A stretch of 64,000 nt of DNA from Microplitis mediator (lineage: Eukaryota > Arthropoda > Insecta > Hymenoptera > Braconidae), in contig NC_079976.1 in the NCBI RefSeq assembly GCF_029852145.1, positions 11,258,104 to 11,322,103 on the forward strand, given 5' to 3'. The notes under the pieces are model-generated. The model did no database searches, was not told the DNA's origin, and was given only the letters and a program-made list of their open reading frames with translations. Below, one piece after another: positions 32,020 to 43,336 of the stretch. The stretch's first letter is position 1, and every line of letters starts with the position of its first letter. A program made the translations under genes and the position numbers.

Positions 32020-32037
32020 GCGGAAAAAATTATAAGA

Positions 32038-32235
32038 ATGGAATATACTCATCAGTATTATACTAGATCTAGCTCTAAAATATTGATAAAAAATACAAAG
32101 ACTCACACTGCTGAAAAGTGTCTAACATATAAAGGTTACCAATGGTATAACACCTTGCCAGATAATATAAGGAATGAAAATAGATTAAATTATTTTAGAA
32201 GAGAGTTGAAAGAATTTATAAGAAATAATTACTGA
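32038..32235 (+). pseudogene. LINE ORF2 C-terminal piece
   Basis: HQYYTRSSSKILI, YKGYQWYNTLPDNIRNENRL and NYFRRELKEFI form the usual extreme C-terminus of CR1/L2-like ORF2 proteins, which lack a zinc knuckle. It is in phase with the preceding frame after the TAA at 32017-32019. Confidence 0.7.
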
Positions 32236-32329
32236 CCCTTAAATTTTTAAAATTTACTTATCATTTGTGATTGTAAAATATCTGTGATAAATTTGTAAAT
32301 GACTGATAATAGCCAAAGGCTAAATAAAG

Positions 32330-32410
<81 letters not shown>

Positions 32411-32411
32411 T
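32330..32411. repeat. (TTA)n microsatellite, LINE tail
   Basis: More than 25 consecutive ATT/TTA triplets directly after AATAAAG. Confidence 0.95.
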
Positions 32412-32877
32412 TAAAGTTTACATTGGCTTTGTGTTTTTATACCTCTCACTGTCATGGTAGGAGTACAGAAGGTTACTTTTTTGAAAGTCTACGGACGTCA
32501 ATGTGCAAGCATGGTGCCGCAAAGAGAGTACCAATTGACTTTACCAAACTCTTCCATCAAGTTTGTCACTCTATTTCAGTTTGATGCATCTATCGAACTA
32601 TTCCCATGGCCTTCTAAACTCGTGAGAACTTTCTAACAGCTACTACGAGTGTCTTAGGTATGTGTATCTTGAAATATGAACAAGGAAAAGAAGAAGATGT
32701 AGACGAAAAAGAAGAATTCCTGTAAAACGGATAAATTCACAATTTTTTCACTACTACTTATTTGTTTTCGTGAGTAACTCATTCTTTTATATGTATAAGA
32801 AAGTTCAAGTTCTCAAGACAATATTTGTAGGGTCGTTTGGGAGCAGGATATATGTAAAATTACTTAAAATAAATAAA
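32412..32877. other. Unassigned sequence
   Basis: A 60-codon plus frame (32454-32636, starting MVGVQKVTFLKVYGRQC) falls in a GC-richer patch, but I recognise no domain, signal peptide or splice context. The rest is AT-rich. Confidence 0.3.
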
Positions 32878-33682
32878 AAAATCGGTCTATAAGTTGACCC
32901 TGCGGGCCAGCCCCAAAACTTCCCGCTGTTTTCGAGCTCGTTGAGCTCGAAAACATTATTGTGAATACATTTTCGAGCTCTTAGAGCTCGCAAATACTTT
33001 TGTATGCCATTGTTTTGTAAAAAACCATTTTTTAGCATTTCTTTCTCCCACGATATCTTGCGAACGAATTAACCGATTTTGATGGTCGAGGCGGCAATTG
33101 ACGCGTTTTGTCAAGTTCTGAAGCTGATCAAATTTCGGATTCGATTTATCGAGTCGTTTTCGAGATATTTCAGAAAAAACAAAAAAAAATTTTTTTTTTA
33201 ATTCTTTCGACAACGGTTTCTCTTGAACGAATGAACCGATTTTGATGGTTGAGGTGGCATTCGACGCGGCTTATAAAGTTCTAGAGCCCAGTCCATTTTG
33301 GAATCAATCCATCGAGCACATTAAAAGTGATCCGAAAAAATCATTTTTGCAAAAATTTTATTTTTGGGATATCTCTGAACGAGCCCTACCGATCAAGCTC
33401 AATTTTCTCTCGGCTTCAATATATTGACAATCCGCGTCGAATGACACCTTAAAGTTCAAAATCGGTTCACCCGTTCAAAAGATACAGGTATTTACATACG
33501 TACGTACGTACATACATACATACATACATACACTCGGACATCATCTTGAAAATTAGTCAGTATAGCTTCCTAGGACCTCGAAACGGCGACATCTGATGGA
33601 AATTCGATTTTCGTAAATCGGACCGAAACCAATAAATTCCCGAATTTTTTAAAATTTACAATTTTCTTAGCGGGAAGTTAAA
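32878..33682 (+). repeat. RPT-A copy 5, near full length
   Basis: CGGTCTATAAGTTGACCCTG, AACTTCCCGCTGTTTTCGAG, mirrored GAGCTCGAAAA blocks, GATGGTCGAGGCGGCAATTG (33081), a second unit GATGGTTGAGGTGGCATTCG (33243), an alternative third unit (ATGACACCTTAAAGTTCAAA), an ACGT/ACAT tract (33496-33530) and the end CTTAGCGGGAAGTTAAAAAA. This is the subtype shared with copies at 10172 and 57015. Confidence 0.75.
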
Positions 33683-33934
33683 AAATTATATGTGTGTAAT
33701 ATGACTTAGAATAACACAATTTTAAGTACTTTTCGGGTAAATATAATCAACTATCGCCATATATCAACATATATAATGATATCTGATTATCAATAATCAT
33801 AGACGATCATATATGAAGCTACAAACATGGATGCAGAGCACAAATTTATATCCGATCATACTATAGATAACTATGCATAAAGCTACGAGCACTAATGTAT
33901 TTTTATATTTAATCATATACGGTCATAAAGATGG
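33683..33934. other. AT-rich spacer
   Basis: Repeated CATATATGA/GATCATA words; no gene or recognised repeat. Confidence 0.35.
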
Positions 33935-34250
33935 TTCAAAAAAAATTAAATTTTTTTTTTTTTCGCTTTTATCCCCTGAAACGTTAGTGGTTGCTGAGAA
34001 AAAAAATATTATCAAAAGACGGGCTTTCTAACTTAACTCTGAAAGGTCGCTTCTGAATTGTAATTTCCCATCTAATTAACATTTAAAAGTTTATATTCAT
34101 TAAAAGATTAATTACTCGTATGCTACGGAATATTTCTTAAATTTATGCGTATGTCTTTAAAGCTGATTCTTCAGGTTTTCCAAAACCCTATGACAAGTCA
34201 TAATTATTATAATAAAAACGCCAATTAAAGCTATATAAAAGGATCGATAT
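33935..34250 (+). mobile_element. Fragment of a fold-back arm related to F4
   Basis: TATCCCCTGAAACGTTAGTG, TTCCCATCTAATTAACATTT and TTTTCCAAAACCCTATGACA follow the same order as in the F4 left arm (25660-25890). The TAGGGTG end is not preserved. Confidence 0.65.
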
Positions 34251-34832
34251 TTTTATTTCAAAAAGAAATTGTTAATTTTTTTTTTTCGCAAACTTAAATT
34301 AATTTACGTATTTCGGGAGGCGTATCAATAGGTACACGGAAAAAAAAAAATTCTCCCAATTTTCACGATATTTTTATCGTACTTTTTATTGTATAAAATT
34401 GTAACGCTGAACCAGACTCTCCGAATAATAGTTTTCACTCTATACTATCGTAAACTCTATTTTGTAAATATCACTACCAAAAACATCATGATGATCGATA
34501 CTATAGAGCAAATTATATAAGCCTGGTTCATAAAGCCTACAATCGATGAACAGTCGATAATGTAGAATTTCCGCCCCTACGAACGAAAAAGAGAAGTTTT
34601 CTCACTGATGTAGCCAGAGAGAAAATAGAGAAAGAGAAGAATTGAAGGAAGATTGTTGAGGACACGTGACATCATTTCATCATCTGAGGATTTCACGTCA
34701 TGGCTCTTGACCAGATTCTCAAATAAGTATGAGGTAGAATTGATATATATTGAAATAGGCGTGAACATAAACACTTGTGAGAACCATAGATGGTAGTGCC
34801 ATCTGGTACGGAAAAGCCGAATCCCAATATAC

Positions 34833-34835
<3 letters not shown>

Positions 34836-34884
<49 letters not shown>
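34836..34884. repeat. (TA)n microsatellite
   Basis: About 48 bp of TA dinucleotides; frames through it (Ile-Tyr repeats) are artefacts. Confidence 0.95.
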
Positions 34885-34888
<4 letters not shown>

Positions 34889-35167
34889 GGGTATATATAC
34901 CCATACAAACATCTTATCATAGTGTAGGTAACTCATACACTGGTCACTCATATGTGCACTAGCGGTATGCACGACAAATACTACTAACATCAATTTAGAA
35001 ATACTCCTATTTGAGTATCGTAAAATTGGTTACTTACATTGGAAAGATACAGACGCAGCACTGAAAAGTTAAAAGAAATGCAAGAATAATTATGTTTTCT
35101 ATATCTTATTTTTCATTCCTGTACTTTTTACGATACCAGTACTGTATTTTTTTTAACTGAACTTCCC

Positions 35168-36147
35168 TAGCGAATTCAGTTACACCGAAAAAATATCTAA
35201 AACACACCTGGTACTTGAGTATGATTTCGGTATGTTTTCAGTAGAATTCTAAAAGTATACTCAAATTATACTCTGTAATAATAATTTAAGTATGTTTTTG
35301 AACAATTTATACCGAAGTTATACTGAGATAAAAAAATAATTTCTTAGATATCGATAAATTTAATGTATTTATGAATATTAGTTGAATAATTTATTTATAT
35401 GTTTTTTTAATAAATAATTAAAAAAAAAAGCTATAATTGACTGAGGTTTCGAACTTGTGACTTCTTACTTGAGAGTCTTGTGAAGTTTTCATGGTGCTGT
35501 CACAAGTCTTGATAAAATGAACAATTTTATTTTTATTTATGCTTTGTTTTTTTTTATGCATTATACTTGTGTTAACTATCTATGATGTTATTAAAATAGA
35601 ATCAAATAAATAATAAATTGATGATAATTGTATGTCTATCAAACATAAACAGAAATATTTACTTTAACACTGAATTTTTTTTTATTCTGGCAAAAAAAAA
35701 ACAGAAGAAGTAAATAAGTGAATCAATAATTGAAGTATTATGAAAATAATTTTTGAACTATTTATTACTAAAAAGCATTCTAATACCAAACACTCAATTG
35801 AAATAGCATTTTTATAATTTTCTATGTATTCAATAAATTCATTTACTTTAAACTTCAAAGAAACATTTTTCATTTTCCCAGGTAAAGACTTATACAGAAA
35901 GATATTGTCCGCAACCTCTCTTATTTCGGTATAATTTGAGTATAAATCGTGCTTGGAATAGATATTTTTTTAGTATCATTCAAGTATGAAAAATTCAAAA
36001 ACATATCCAAAACATGAGACGATTTGAGTATAATGTGGGTATGAATTGGGTATAATTCCTTAAACATATTGAAATATTTATCAATTTCTACCATACCGGA
36101 AATGAACCCAAAAGAAACTTAAATTTTCGGTCTAAACAAATTCGCTA
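35168..36147. mobile_element. piggyBac-like MITE nested in family C element
   Basis: Inverted ends CCCTAGCGAATTCAGTTACA and (reverse complement) CCCTAGCGAATTTGTTTAGA, with ACCGAAAA in both. TTAA follows the right end directly; the left flank is ACTT, so a TTAA target duplication is only half supported. About 980 bp, with repeated words such as GAGTATAATTTG/GAGTATGATTTCGG. CCCT-type ends and TTAA point to piggyBac. Noncoding. Confidence 0.55.
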
Positions 36148-36314
36148 GGGTTAATACAACAATCTTTTGGTCAAATTACGATAGTAAATTGTAAAAAATC
36201 TTTTGTAAATAGTAAGTTTTCATATAATATATTTGATAGTTTACGGTAAAACGAGTCGGGTCCAGAATCAAGATACCTGTATAGTAAATTTTCATAGAAT
36301 TTTTTTTCCGTGTA

Positions 36315-36720
36315 TTGCATATAGAATGAAAATATAAACTACTCAAAGTAATAAATGCAATACCACGTTTTGTTACAACCAAACACTTTATAGCTCTTTC
36401 AACTTATCGACCTCGAAAATAAATCTAAAATAATTTTATCTTTCTACAATCTCGAATCACTCATACAATTCAATAAACTTAGGAAATCACCTCTGAAACC
36501 CAGAAGACAAAAGTGACAACATCACAGTACATGTCACGTCAATTTCACCAATAATTTTTTTTCCATCGGGGTCAAGCTATTTGTTAGGCCCCGGTCTTGT
36601 GTCCTCTAGGATCTCTAAGAGAAATCTCTAAAATAATCCAGCAAAAAGAAATCAAAAAGTTACAAAATAACAACTTAAATAAAAATCAATACAAACGTAC
36701 AACCGACAAAGCCTTTATTT

Positions 36721-36781
<61 letters not shown>

Positions 36782-37801
36782 TCATCTTATTGTTAGTTTC
36801 GAAATCGACTTTATATACAAAGCTTTTGTTCATTTATCATCGTTGGCGTGTATAGACGATCGAGCTTATGTATCTGATCACCTGATCAGAATGTCGAGGC
36901 TTTATGGATTTAAAGATATGTTATCTATCATGGTTTATATATTTATCTATCTATTTATTTATTGATTATTTTATATCGATATCTGTAAGATCTTTATCTC
37001 TTACATATTAAACCAATATACTCTGTACAGAAATTTAATGGAATATTTTTAAAAAATTTAATCAATTATTCAAAATCTTAAATGCTAGTAGAAAAATCTA
37101 TGAGAATGATCCCTCGGTAATTATAGAGCATTTCTTCAACGTTAAATATTTTTACAGTTATTTTATTACAGAACCATCGATTATGGTACAACAACTAACA
37201 TTATTAAGGAAATCGCTTATATGTTACTACACTCTGAAAACATAACTATATAGCACAGCATTATACTTATGTTTCAACAGCGCAGTAGACAGAGCGGTTG
37301 CTCAGTGACCTTAATATTCATCTTCGAGTCGTACTGAAAATTATAAAAAAAGTCATTTCGCAACCAAAATAGAAGTAGACTTCTCATCATTCACTTATTA
37401 ATGGCAAGCTGAGAAACAGAAATGAAAGCTAATAAATAGTATATTACACTACGTAGGCAGAAAGTCCTTCTGCTTGTGTGGTGCATAGTATTCTTCTTTA
37501 TAGCCGGTCGAAAGTACGAAAAAAATTGCGTGCATTAATGCCTGCCCCGACATCTGGTCGGCGGGGAGGGGCAGGCATGGAAAAAAAAGAAAAAGCAAAT
37601 ATAATTACAGTTTTAAAAAAATTGATATTGAACTAATAAAAATTTTAACAGAATTTTAGATCATAGATATAGAAACAAGTATCTAATATATGATTAAATA
37701 ATCATGGATAAAATTATTGAATCACTTACGGTAAATCTTATTGCATATTATTGTTTTTATCATTTTTATCATGATCACATGAAAAATAAAAATTGTTAAC
37801 T
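36315..37801. other. Unassigned AT-rich region with a (TA)n tract and a GC-rich hairpin
   Basis: (TA)n runs from about 36725 to 36780. The 122-codon frame at 36597-36965 passes through this microsatellite and is not credible. 37240-37480 is moderately less AT-rich with no recognised motif. A strong hairpin is listed separately. Confidence 0.4.
37539..37578. other. GC-rich hairpin in AT-rich surroundings
   Basis: ATGCCTGCCCC pairs with GGGGCAGGCAT, and an inner CCGAC pairs with GTCGG around ATCTG, giving a strong imperfect stem-loop of about 40 nt. A smaller hairpin, GCAGAAAGTCCTTCTGC, lies 70 bp upstream (37458-37474). Function unknown; it could be an element-encoded structure or a small RNA precursor fragment. 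Confidence 0.5.
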
Positions 37802-38555
37802 ACACTTATCCAAAAAATTAAAGGAACAAAAAAAATTTTATAAATTTTTTAGTGATTTTTGGAAGGCTGTATTTTCGTGAAAAATGAGCGTATCGAAAAA
37901 ACAAAAAAAGTCAATTGAAGCTTGAAATCTCTAGTTTGAAGATCTTTCAGCAAAATATTTTTTCAAGTCACGGTTTTTGCGGAATCATAAGAAAAAGGTC
38001 AAGACAAAATTTTTCTAAATTTTTTGGTTTTGTTTTTAAGGTCTACGGGCCCGGGAAAAATTTTTTCAAAAAAACGAATTCATTGCTCGCTTAGGAAATT
38101 TATTCAGCTACAATTTGCTTTTTTTTGTTTCTCTGTACGTCAATTTGCTGCTGAGATATCAATCAGCCTTCAAATGAAGAAGGATCCTTTTATCTTTGAT
38201 TATTGATATCTCAGCAAATAATCGCTGCACAGTAATTTAAAGGGCAGTTTGAGAAACTTGAATAAATTTCTTACAAGCTCCATTTTCGATTTAAAAAAAA
38301 AAAAAAATTTTTTTCATCCTTGATATCCATTTGAAAAACCCTTAAAAAATGGCCATTTTCTGGTTTTTTAGTCGACTCATCGGTACTCTGCAAATATTGA
38401 TAAAAAAAATAATGTTGCCAGGTAATTTTACAGTTTAATGTACCCCCAAAAACCCTGGAAATTTTCAGATTGATCCATTGAACCGTTTGTCCGGGCCGAT
38501 TGCTCAAAGTTTTACAAAACAATTAAAGGAACAAATTTTGTTCCTTAATTTGTGT
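37802..38555 (+). mobile_element. Interspersed element G, copy 2, uninterrupted
   Basis: ACACTTATCCAAAAAATTAA at the left; ATTAAAGGAACAAATTTTG-TTCCTTAATTTGTGT at the right. AAATTAAAGGAACAAA near the left end matches the inverse of the right end, suggesting short inverted termini. It aligns with the two halves at 20937-22227. Frames on either strand have no recognised domain. Confidence 0.7.
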
Positions 38556-38589
38556 AATCATTACCAAAATGAAAAATTCAATTTATTTC

Positions 38590-39197
38590 GGATTTTCTTT
38601 TTCTCTTTAATATAAATTACGATGTAAACACCGTAAAATTTGAAGAGAAATCTTAAATAAAAGAATAAAATAATAATTGTTTGGCAGTTGGACTCGAACC
38701 CGAGTCCTTTCGAGTGCTAAGTGTCCCGTGCCTTGGACCACTCGGCCACCAAAGGGCCTACACTTTAGATTGTTTTTAAAATCCATCTAAACGATTTGAA
38801 TAAACAGTCATAAGTCACGAGAGCGTCTTTTGCGGAGGACGCAGTTACTATTTAAAAATTATGATGTAACATCGTACTTTTTATAGCTTTCATCGTATTA
38901 TAACAGAGGCAACACTGCAATATTTATTTTATTAAAAAGTAAATAGAAATATTAAATATACAAATAAATATAGTTTTTAAAGTGTAATTTTTATTTATTT
39001 TTTTTTACGATGTTGAATTGTAATTTTAGAAGTAATTTTTAATTCTAAAAGTCTTTGTTAAAATTACGATGTTAAATAGTAAAAAATATAACCCACATAG
39101 TAAATTTTGAAATAAGACATTTAAAAATTCACACTAATAAAAGTCTAGTCCACGATTACGATGTTAACATCGTAAATTTTGGTAGAATTTTTTTTCC
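38590..39197. mobile_element. Family C-like element containing a tRNA-like sequence
   Basis: Repeated palindromic words ACGATGTTAACATCGTAA, ATGATGTAACATCGTAC and ACGATGTAAACACCGTAA occur across the segment. The right end GTAGAATTTTTTTTCCTTGTG matches the family C right end at 36297. The left end is unclear. A tRNA-like segment sits inside. Confidence 0.45.
38681..38754 (-). pseudogene. tRNA-like sequence (class II, Ser/Leu-like), probably nonfunctional
   Basis: On the minus strand an A box TGGCCGAGTGGTCCAAGG (38733-38748 region) and a B box GGTTCGAGTCC (38690-38700) are intact and correctly spaced. A 7-bp acceptor TTTGGTG/TGCCAAA can form with two G-U pairs. The T-stem mismatches beyond two pairs, and no anticodon arm pairs well, so I read it as a tRNA pseudogene or a tRNA-derived SINE head rather than a working tRNA. 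No CCA is expected in eukaryotic tRNA genes. Confidence 0.45.
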
Positions 39198-40824
39198 TTG
39201 TGGAAGCCGGAACGGGAGGTAGATTTCTCTTTAGAGGTTCTAAAATTTTTGTGAATTTTGTAAATTCATAAGTAATAAAATGTATATTTTCAAATAATGA
39301 TGTAGCGGTAAGATTAAAAATTATTTAATTAGCTACAAAATAAAGCTAAAAAAATAAGATAATCTAAAATACATAAGTTATCAGTCATTCAAACTATATT
39401 GAGAAATTTTCTTGATTATGTTCAAATTTTCAAGGCTATCAAGTTATTGGAAAAAATAGTCAAAACATTTAACTTTAGTTAAATTAATAATTATGGTAAA
39501 AAATTAAAGCTTATTAAAACTAACTTCAAGGAACTTTTTACACAAATCGTCTATAAATTTTAGTTTTAAAGTTATATAAACTTTGATAGTGAAAAAACGG
39601 TTATTTTGAAAAATCATGAAAATTTCGAATATCCTTAAATTCTAAACTAGTTGACCGATTCATCCCATCTTCGAACTTGATGAAGATAATTATCCATAGA
39701 ATAGTTGTAGAAAATTCCATGAGGATTCGATTATAATTTTAAGCGCTAGTGTGATGACAAGGCAGGTTCTATTCATATGGCGCACAGGTACTTTTGAAAC
39801 ATTATAAGTAATAAAAGTGTGAAATAATTATTACAATAAATAATGTTGCTTTATTTTTTGAACGAATATAAATAATTTAAATCGCAATCAATATATTCTT
39901 AATTAAGTCTTACACTTATTCAGAATACTAAGAATCTTAATGAAAATATGATTAAATCTAATGCTGCATACTATAATTATCATATTAATTAACAAACTAT
40001 TTTAATTTTCAAAACCTGTACATATGTGCATTTTTAAAATAATATGTCACATGTTTTTTAAAGAGAAGGTAACAAAACCTTAAGTATTTATATTATAATA
40101 AACTTGTACGTAATTAAATATTATCAGTAAAATTTAAAAACACAAACATAACTAATTTTTTTAATAATAAAATTTCAAAGGCATGGTTCTTGCATAAAGA
40201 TGAAATTTAAAATAAGAACTTCAACGTTGAAGGCATCCTCCATTGCGATCCTTTCTGAAAATAGATTTTTATTATTGTTTATTTTTTAATCAATTATGAA
40301 TTTTATGGCCTATAATAAATACATTTATATAAATAAAAAATTTACCTTCCAGACCGCCATTCATATTGTGATTATTTAACGTAACATTTGATAGCTAAAC
40401 ATGGATATTACCTGATGAAGAACTTTTTTCGGAACTAATTAAGTTACCTAATAAAATATACCATCATTAACCATTTTTTAATATTCAATTCTATTATATT
40501 TTAATATTAATAATTGACATAATTTACTGAAAAAAATATCAAGCTCACCGTTATTATTATGATTATTATTATTATTATTAAATTCTATATTATTGTAAAT
40601 TAATTTTACACTCACATCACTGCTACTTGTATCCTCCCAAAGACAGATATTAATCTTTGCAAATATCTTTGTTTTTTAAATTTTTAATAAGACTTTGCGT
40701 CAGTTAAACGTTTACGAGGCATGGAGATAAATTAAAATATTTTTGCAGGATATGTTTACCGTTTATCGAAGTAGACAGTACATGCTCTGGCGGATTATTT
40801 CCCAAAGCTTGATGTAAATTAATC
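39198..40824. other. Long AT-rich region, nothing recognised
   Basis: About 1.6 kb without an open frame above 60 codons or a clear repeat. A run of ATT triplets occurs at 40548-40580. TTTCTAGTGTGATGACAAGG near 39740 and the surrounding text do not match other parts of the window. Confidence 0.4.
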
Positions 40825-41010
40825 AATCCATAGAGCCTAGGCTTGGACCAGGTCTGGCCCCATGGCCATTTTCAAGGCTTGGGATAACGAAATCATACCA
40901 TAGGGCCTAGGCTCGGTCCAAGTCTGCCCTATGGTCATTTCCAAGGCTTAGGAAATTACAACTGGCCCAAGGCTCGGTCAATTGATACCATTGGCGATTC
41001 CTTCCTGGGT
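40825..41010. repeat. GGCC-rich repeat fragment
   Basis: AGAGCCTAGGCTTGGACCAG and AGGGCCTAGGCTCGGTCCAA are tandem copies about 80 bp apart, with CTTGG/GGCC vocabulary matching the insert at 26041-27956. Confidence 0.55.
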
Positions 41011-41014
41011 TCTA

Positions 41015-41095
41015 TTTGATAAATATTACCACCAAAAACATTATGATGACCAATACTATAGAGCAAATTATACAAGCCTGGTTCATAACGTTTAC

Positions 41096-41096
<1 letters not shown>
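41015..41096 (+). repeat. Fragment of family C interior
   Basis: ACCACCAAAAACATTATGAT ... GAGCAAATTATACAAGCCTG ... GTTCATAACG matches 34470-34545 with few changes. Confidence 0.55.

Positions 41097-41134
<38 letters not shown>
41097..41134. repeat. (TA)n microsatellite left of fold-back F6
   Basis: TA dinucleotides that provide the ATATATAT target duplication of F6. Confidence 0.9.
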
Positions 41135-41137
<3 letters not shown>

Positions 41138-42009
41138 GGTGACGCAAACAACCGACTATTTTTTTTTCCATCTCGCATGAAAATTTGTTGGTTTACGATG
41201 TTTTAAGAAACCTCTCTACAAATCAGCTCGATAAAAAATTTTTAAGAGGTCGCTCACGAATTTTGAAAATATCAAAAATGATCGAAATTCGGATTTTTAT
41301 TAAAAATTTTTTCTTTTTCTCGTGGCAGCAAAAGTTTATATTTATAAAATCACGATTATGCTGAAAATTTCAGCCCAAAATTTAAATATTCAAACGGCGC
41401 TCAAGAATTTTGAACGTTTCCGAACGCAGTCTCTTTGACGTTTTTGAGCGACCCTTAAATATTAATAATAAAGTTTCTCGATTTTTTCACCATCAATTTG
41501 CATGACAATGAATGAAAATAGAAGCCGAGAAATAGAAATAATAAGTTGTTTACATACTTTTTTATTTTTTAATCCAATTTGTAAGTTTTTTCGCTCATTC
41601 AAAACTCACCAAATTTTAATGTTTAAGACTGTTCTGTATATTTTTGGTTATGCAAAAGTTATATTTAAGTGAAATGACAATAATCAAGTTATAAAAACTA
41701 ATTCAAACTATTAGTTACATATTATCAGTGAATATTCGAAATTCTTGAGCGCCGTTTAAATACTTAAATTTTGGGCTGAAATTTTTAGCATAGTCATGAT
41801 TTTACAAATATAAACTATTGCTGCCACGAGAAAAAAAAAATTTTAAATAAAAATCCGAATTTCGATCATTTTTGATATTTTCAAAATTCGTGAGCGACCT
41901 CTTAAAATTTTTTATCGAGCTGATTTGTGGAGAGGCTTCTTAAAACATCGTAAACCAACATATTTTCATGCGAGATGGAAAAAAAAATAGTCGGTTTTTT
42001 TGCGCCACC

Positions 42010-42012
<3 letters not shown>
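41135..42012. mobile_element. hAT-like fold-back F6 (same family as F2)
   Basis: TAGGGTGACGCAAACAACCG and the inverted TAGGGTGGCGCAAAAAAACC. Arms share GATGTTTTAAGAAACCTCTC, GATAAAAAATTTTTAAGAGG and TCGTGGCAGCAAAAGTTTAT with F2. ATATATAT on both sides. Noncoding. Confidence 0.8.
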
Positions 42013-42042
<30 letters not shown>

Positions 42043-42045
<3 letters not shown>

Positions 42046-42297
42046 GTGATTGAGGTAATAATATAAATTATTAAAACCAACTAATTAACTTAAACAAATG
42101 TTTTATTTGAATAAACGAAAGTAACACAGTGATTGTAAATATACAGTAAAGGAAAAATGCTTGGATGCGTATATGCAGTCCAGCGCTCTATTACTTATTG
42201 TCTTCTCGAAAGTGGTAGAGATGGATAAATGAAGAAATCGATGTTCGACGGAAACTGTCGAATTTTATCGATCGCATCACCTAGTAGCAACGCTACA
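42043..42297 (-). repeat. 3' LTR of the gypsy element
   Basis: On the minus strand it begins TGTAGCGTTGCTACTAGGTG and ends CTCAATCACTAA. It contains TTTATTCAAATAAAACATTT and is 255 bp, short for gypsy but within range for CsRn1-like elements. The PPT lies directly upstream in element sense (42298-42325). Confidence 0.85.
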
Positions 42298-42519
42298 GAA
42301 CTCCCTTTGTTTTTTATTTTTTTTAATTTAAATACATGATAATGAAAGTAATGGAATATTTACAAATGATATGAATAAGCAAATAATTAAATGAATGAAT
42401 ATAATAAAAAGGTGAATGATAACATTGTAAAAAAAAAACTTTTATGTGAAAAAAAAAATTAAATCACGTAAATTCTTAAATATTAAACCGGACTCGGCGT
42501 TTTATGGTCTCGGTTGCTG
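42298..42519 (-). other. gypsy 3' untranslated region and polypurine tract
   Basis: AT-rich DNA between the pol end and the 3' LTR; the coding-strand sequence AAAAAACAAAGGGAGTTC next to the LTR is a purine-rich tract suitable as (+)strand primer. Confidence 0.6.
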
Positions 42520-42835
42520 TGTTAACCGGCTGGGGGTTTGTTGTCAGCGTCGCCGTGTCGACTGAATTTGGTTATTACACGATATGGAACCTCATACGGC
42601 GGCGAGAAAGATGGTCCGACTTGGTCATTCTGTACCAGTACGTGGCTGCAAGTACTAAGGTTCCTGAAACAAAAAACAGAATGCTAGCCGTGACGTGACA
42701 TTTCGGCCGGTGCCAATGAATTGAAATGACGTTTTAATGTGTTAACAATGTCATGAGATGAAGTTTCGTTACTGGGAGTGAATAACTCACCAGGTAAACG
42801 AATTGGCTCACCGTACACTAATTGAGCATATACAC
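42520..42835 (-). pseudogene. gypsy integrase C-terminal end
   Basis: After the deletion a different frame reads DGVYAQLVYGEPIRLPGELF, then LKRHFNSLAPAEMSRHG. Past a stop come CSHVLVQNDQVGPSFSPPYE and VPYRVITKFSRHG, the conserved end of CsRn1-type Pol. The junction with the N-terminal part is near 42835. Confidence 0.75.
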
Positions 42836-43336
42836 CGTCAAGCATTGATTAAAGCCTCTTGACGTTTTCAAAGACACTAGATCGATGTGTATGTACTCGA
42901 ATCGTTCAGTTGAAGGTTCAAAACTGGCAATCGGCGATGACACGTGTCTCTGAATTTTGTTTTTCTGACAATCGATGCAAGATTTCGCCCATTCACGGCA
43001 ATCTTCATTAATCGATGGCCAGAGGTATCGTTTGGAATCCATTTTTAGTGATCCTTTGATTCCGGGATGAGCTAGCGAGTGCAGTGAATTAAATACCTTC
43101 TTTCTCAGCGGCTCTGGAACATATGGACGCACTGTACCTGACGCAGTGTCACAATACAGTGCAAGTCCATTATCGAGTTGTATCGTCTTTAAATTTAAAG
43201 CAGTTGTTTGACGTAACAACTGCTGAAGTTCATTGCCGGTTTGTTGAGCGTCGGCAAGTTCTTGCGACGTTATAGCAGTAGATACTGCTTCGACGCGTGA
43301 CAATGTGTCAGCGACAATATTGTCGGTACCCGACAC
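42818..43336 (-). pseudogene. gypsy integrase N-terminal domain
   Basis: Contains the DTLSR linker, the HHCC zinc domain (LHSLAHPGIKG, H-x4-H; WAKSCIDCQKNK, C-x2-C) and the first catalytic aspartate region YIHIDLVSLKTSRG. The sequence then jumps to the integrase C-terminus, so most of the DDE core, including the second D and the E, is missing. Confidence 0.85.

Larger units (their letters stand above)
31290..32411 (+). mobile_element. 5'-truncated LINE with (TTA)n tail
   Basis: Begins inside the RT (GVP-stop-GSKLGPLLFLIYVNDM) and ends with AGCCAAAGGCTAAATAAAG and a TTA microsatellite (about 32330-32411). A short hairpin (AGCC...GGCT) before ATAAAG and a triplet-repeat tail are typical 3' ends of CR1/L2-like LINEs. 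5' truncation is the usual outcome of incomplete reverse transcription. It lies immediately next to the R4-like element. Confidence 0.8.
34333..36314. mobile_element. Family C TIR element with a nested element
   Basis: Ends TACACGGAAAAAAAAAATTC and (reverse complement) TACACGGAAAAAAAATTCTA. The interior is AT-rich with a (TA)n tract and repeated ATCGTA/TACGAT words. A segment with AACATCATGATGATCGATAC (34480) recurs near 41035. No transposase. Related copies are at 1899-3414 and 38590-39197. Confidence 0.6.

Noticed and set aside
34693..34962. Several 60-75-codon frames with Ile-Tyr repeats
   Set aside because: They cross a (TA)n tract; the same applies to frames at 36597-36965 and 60031-60219.
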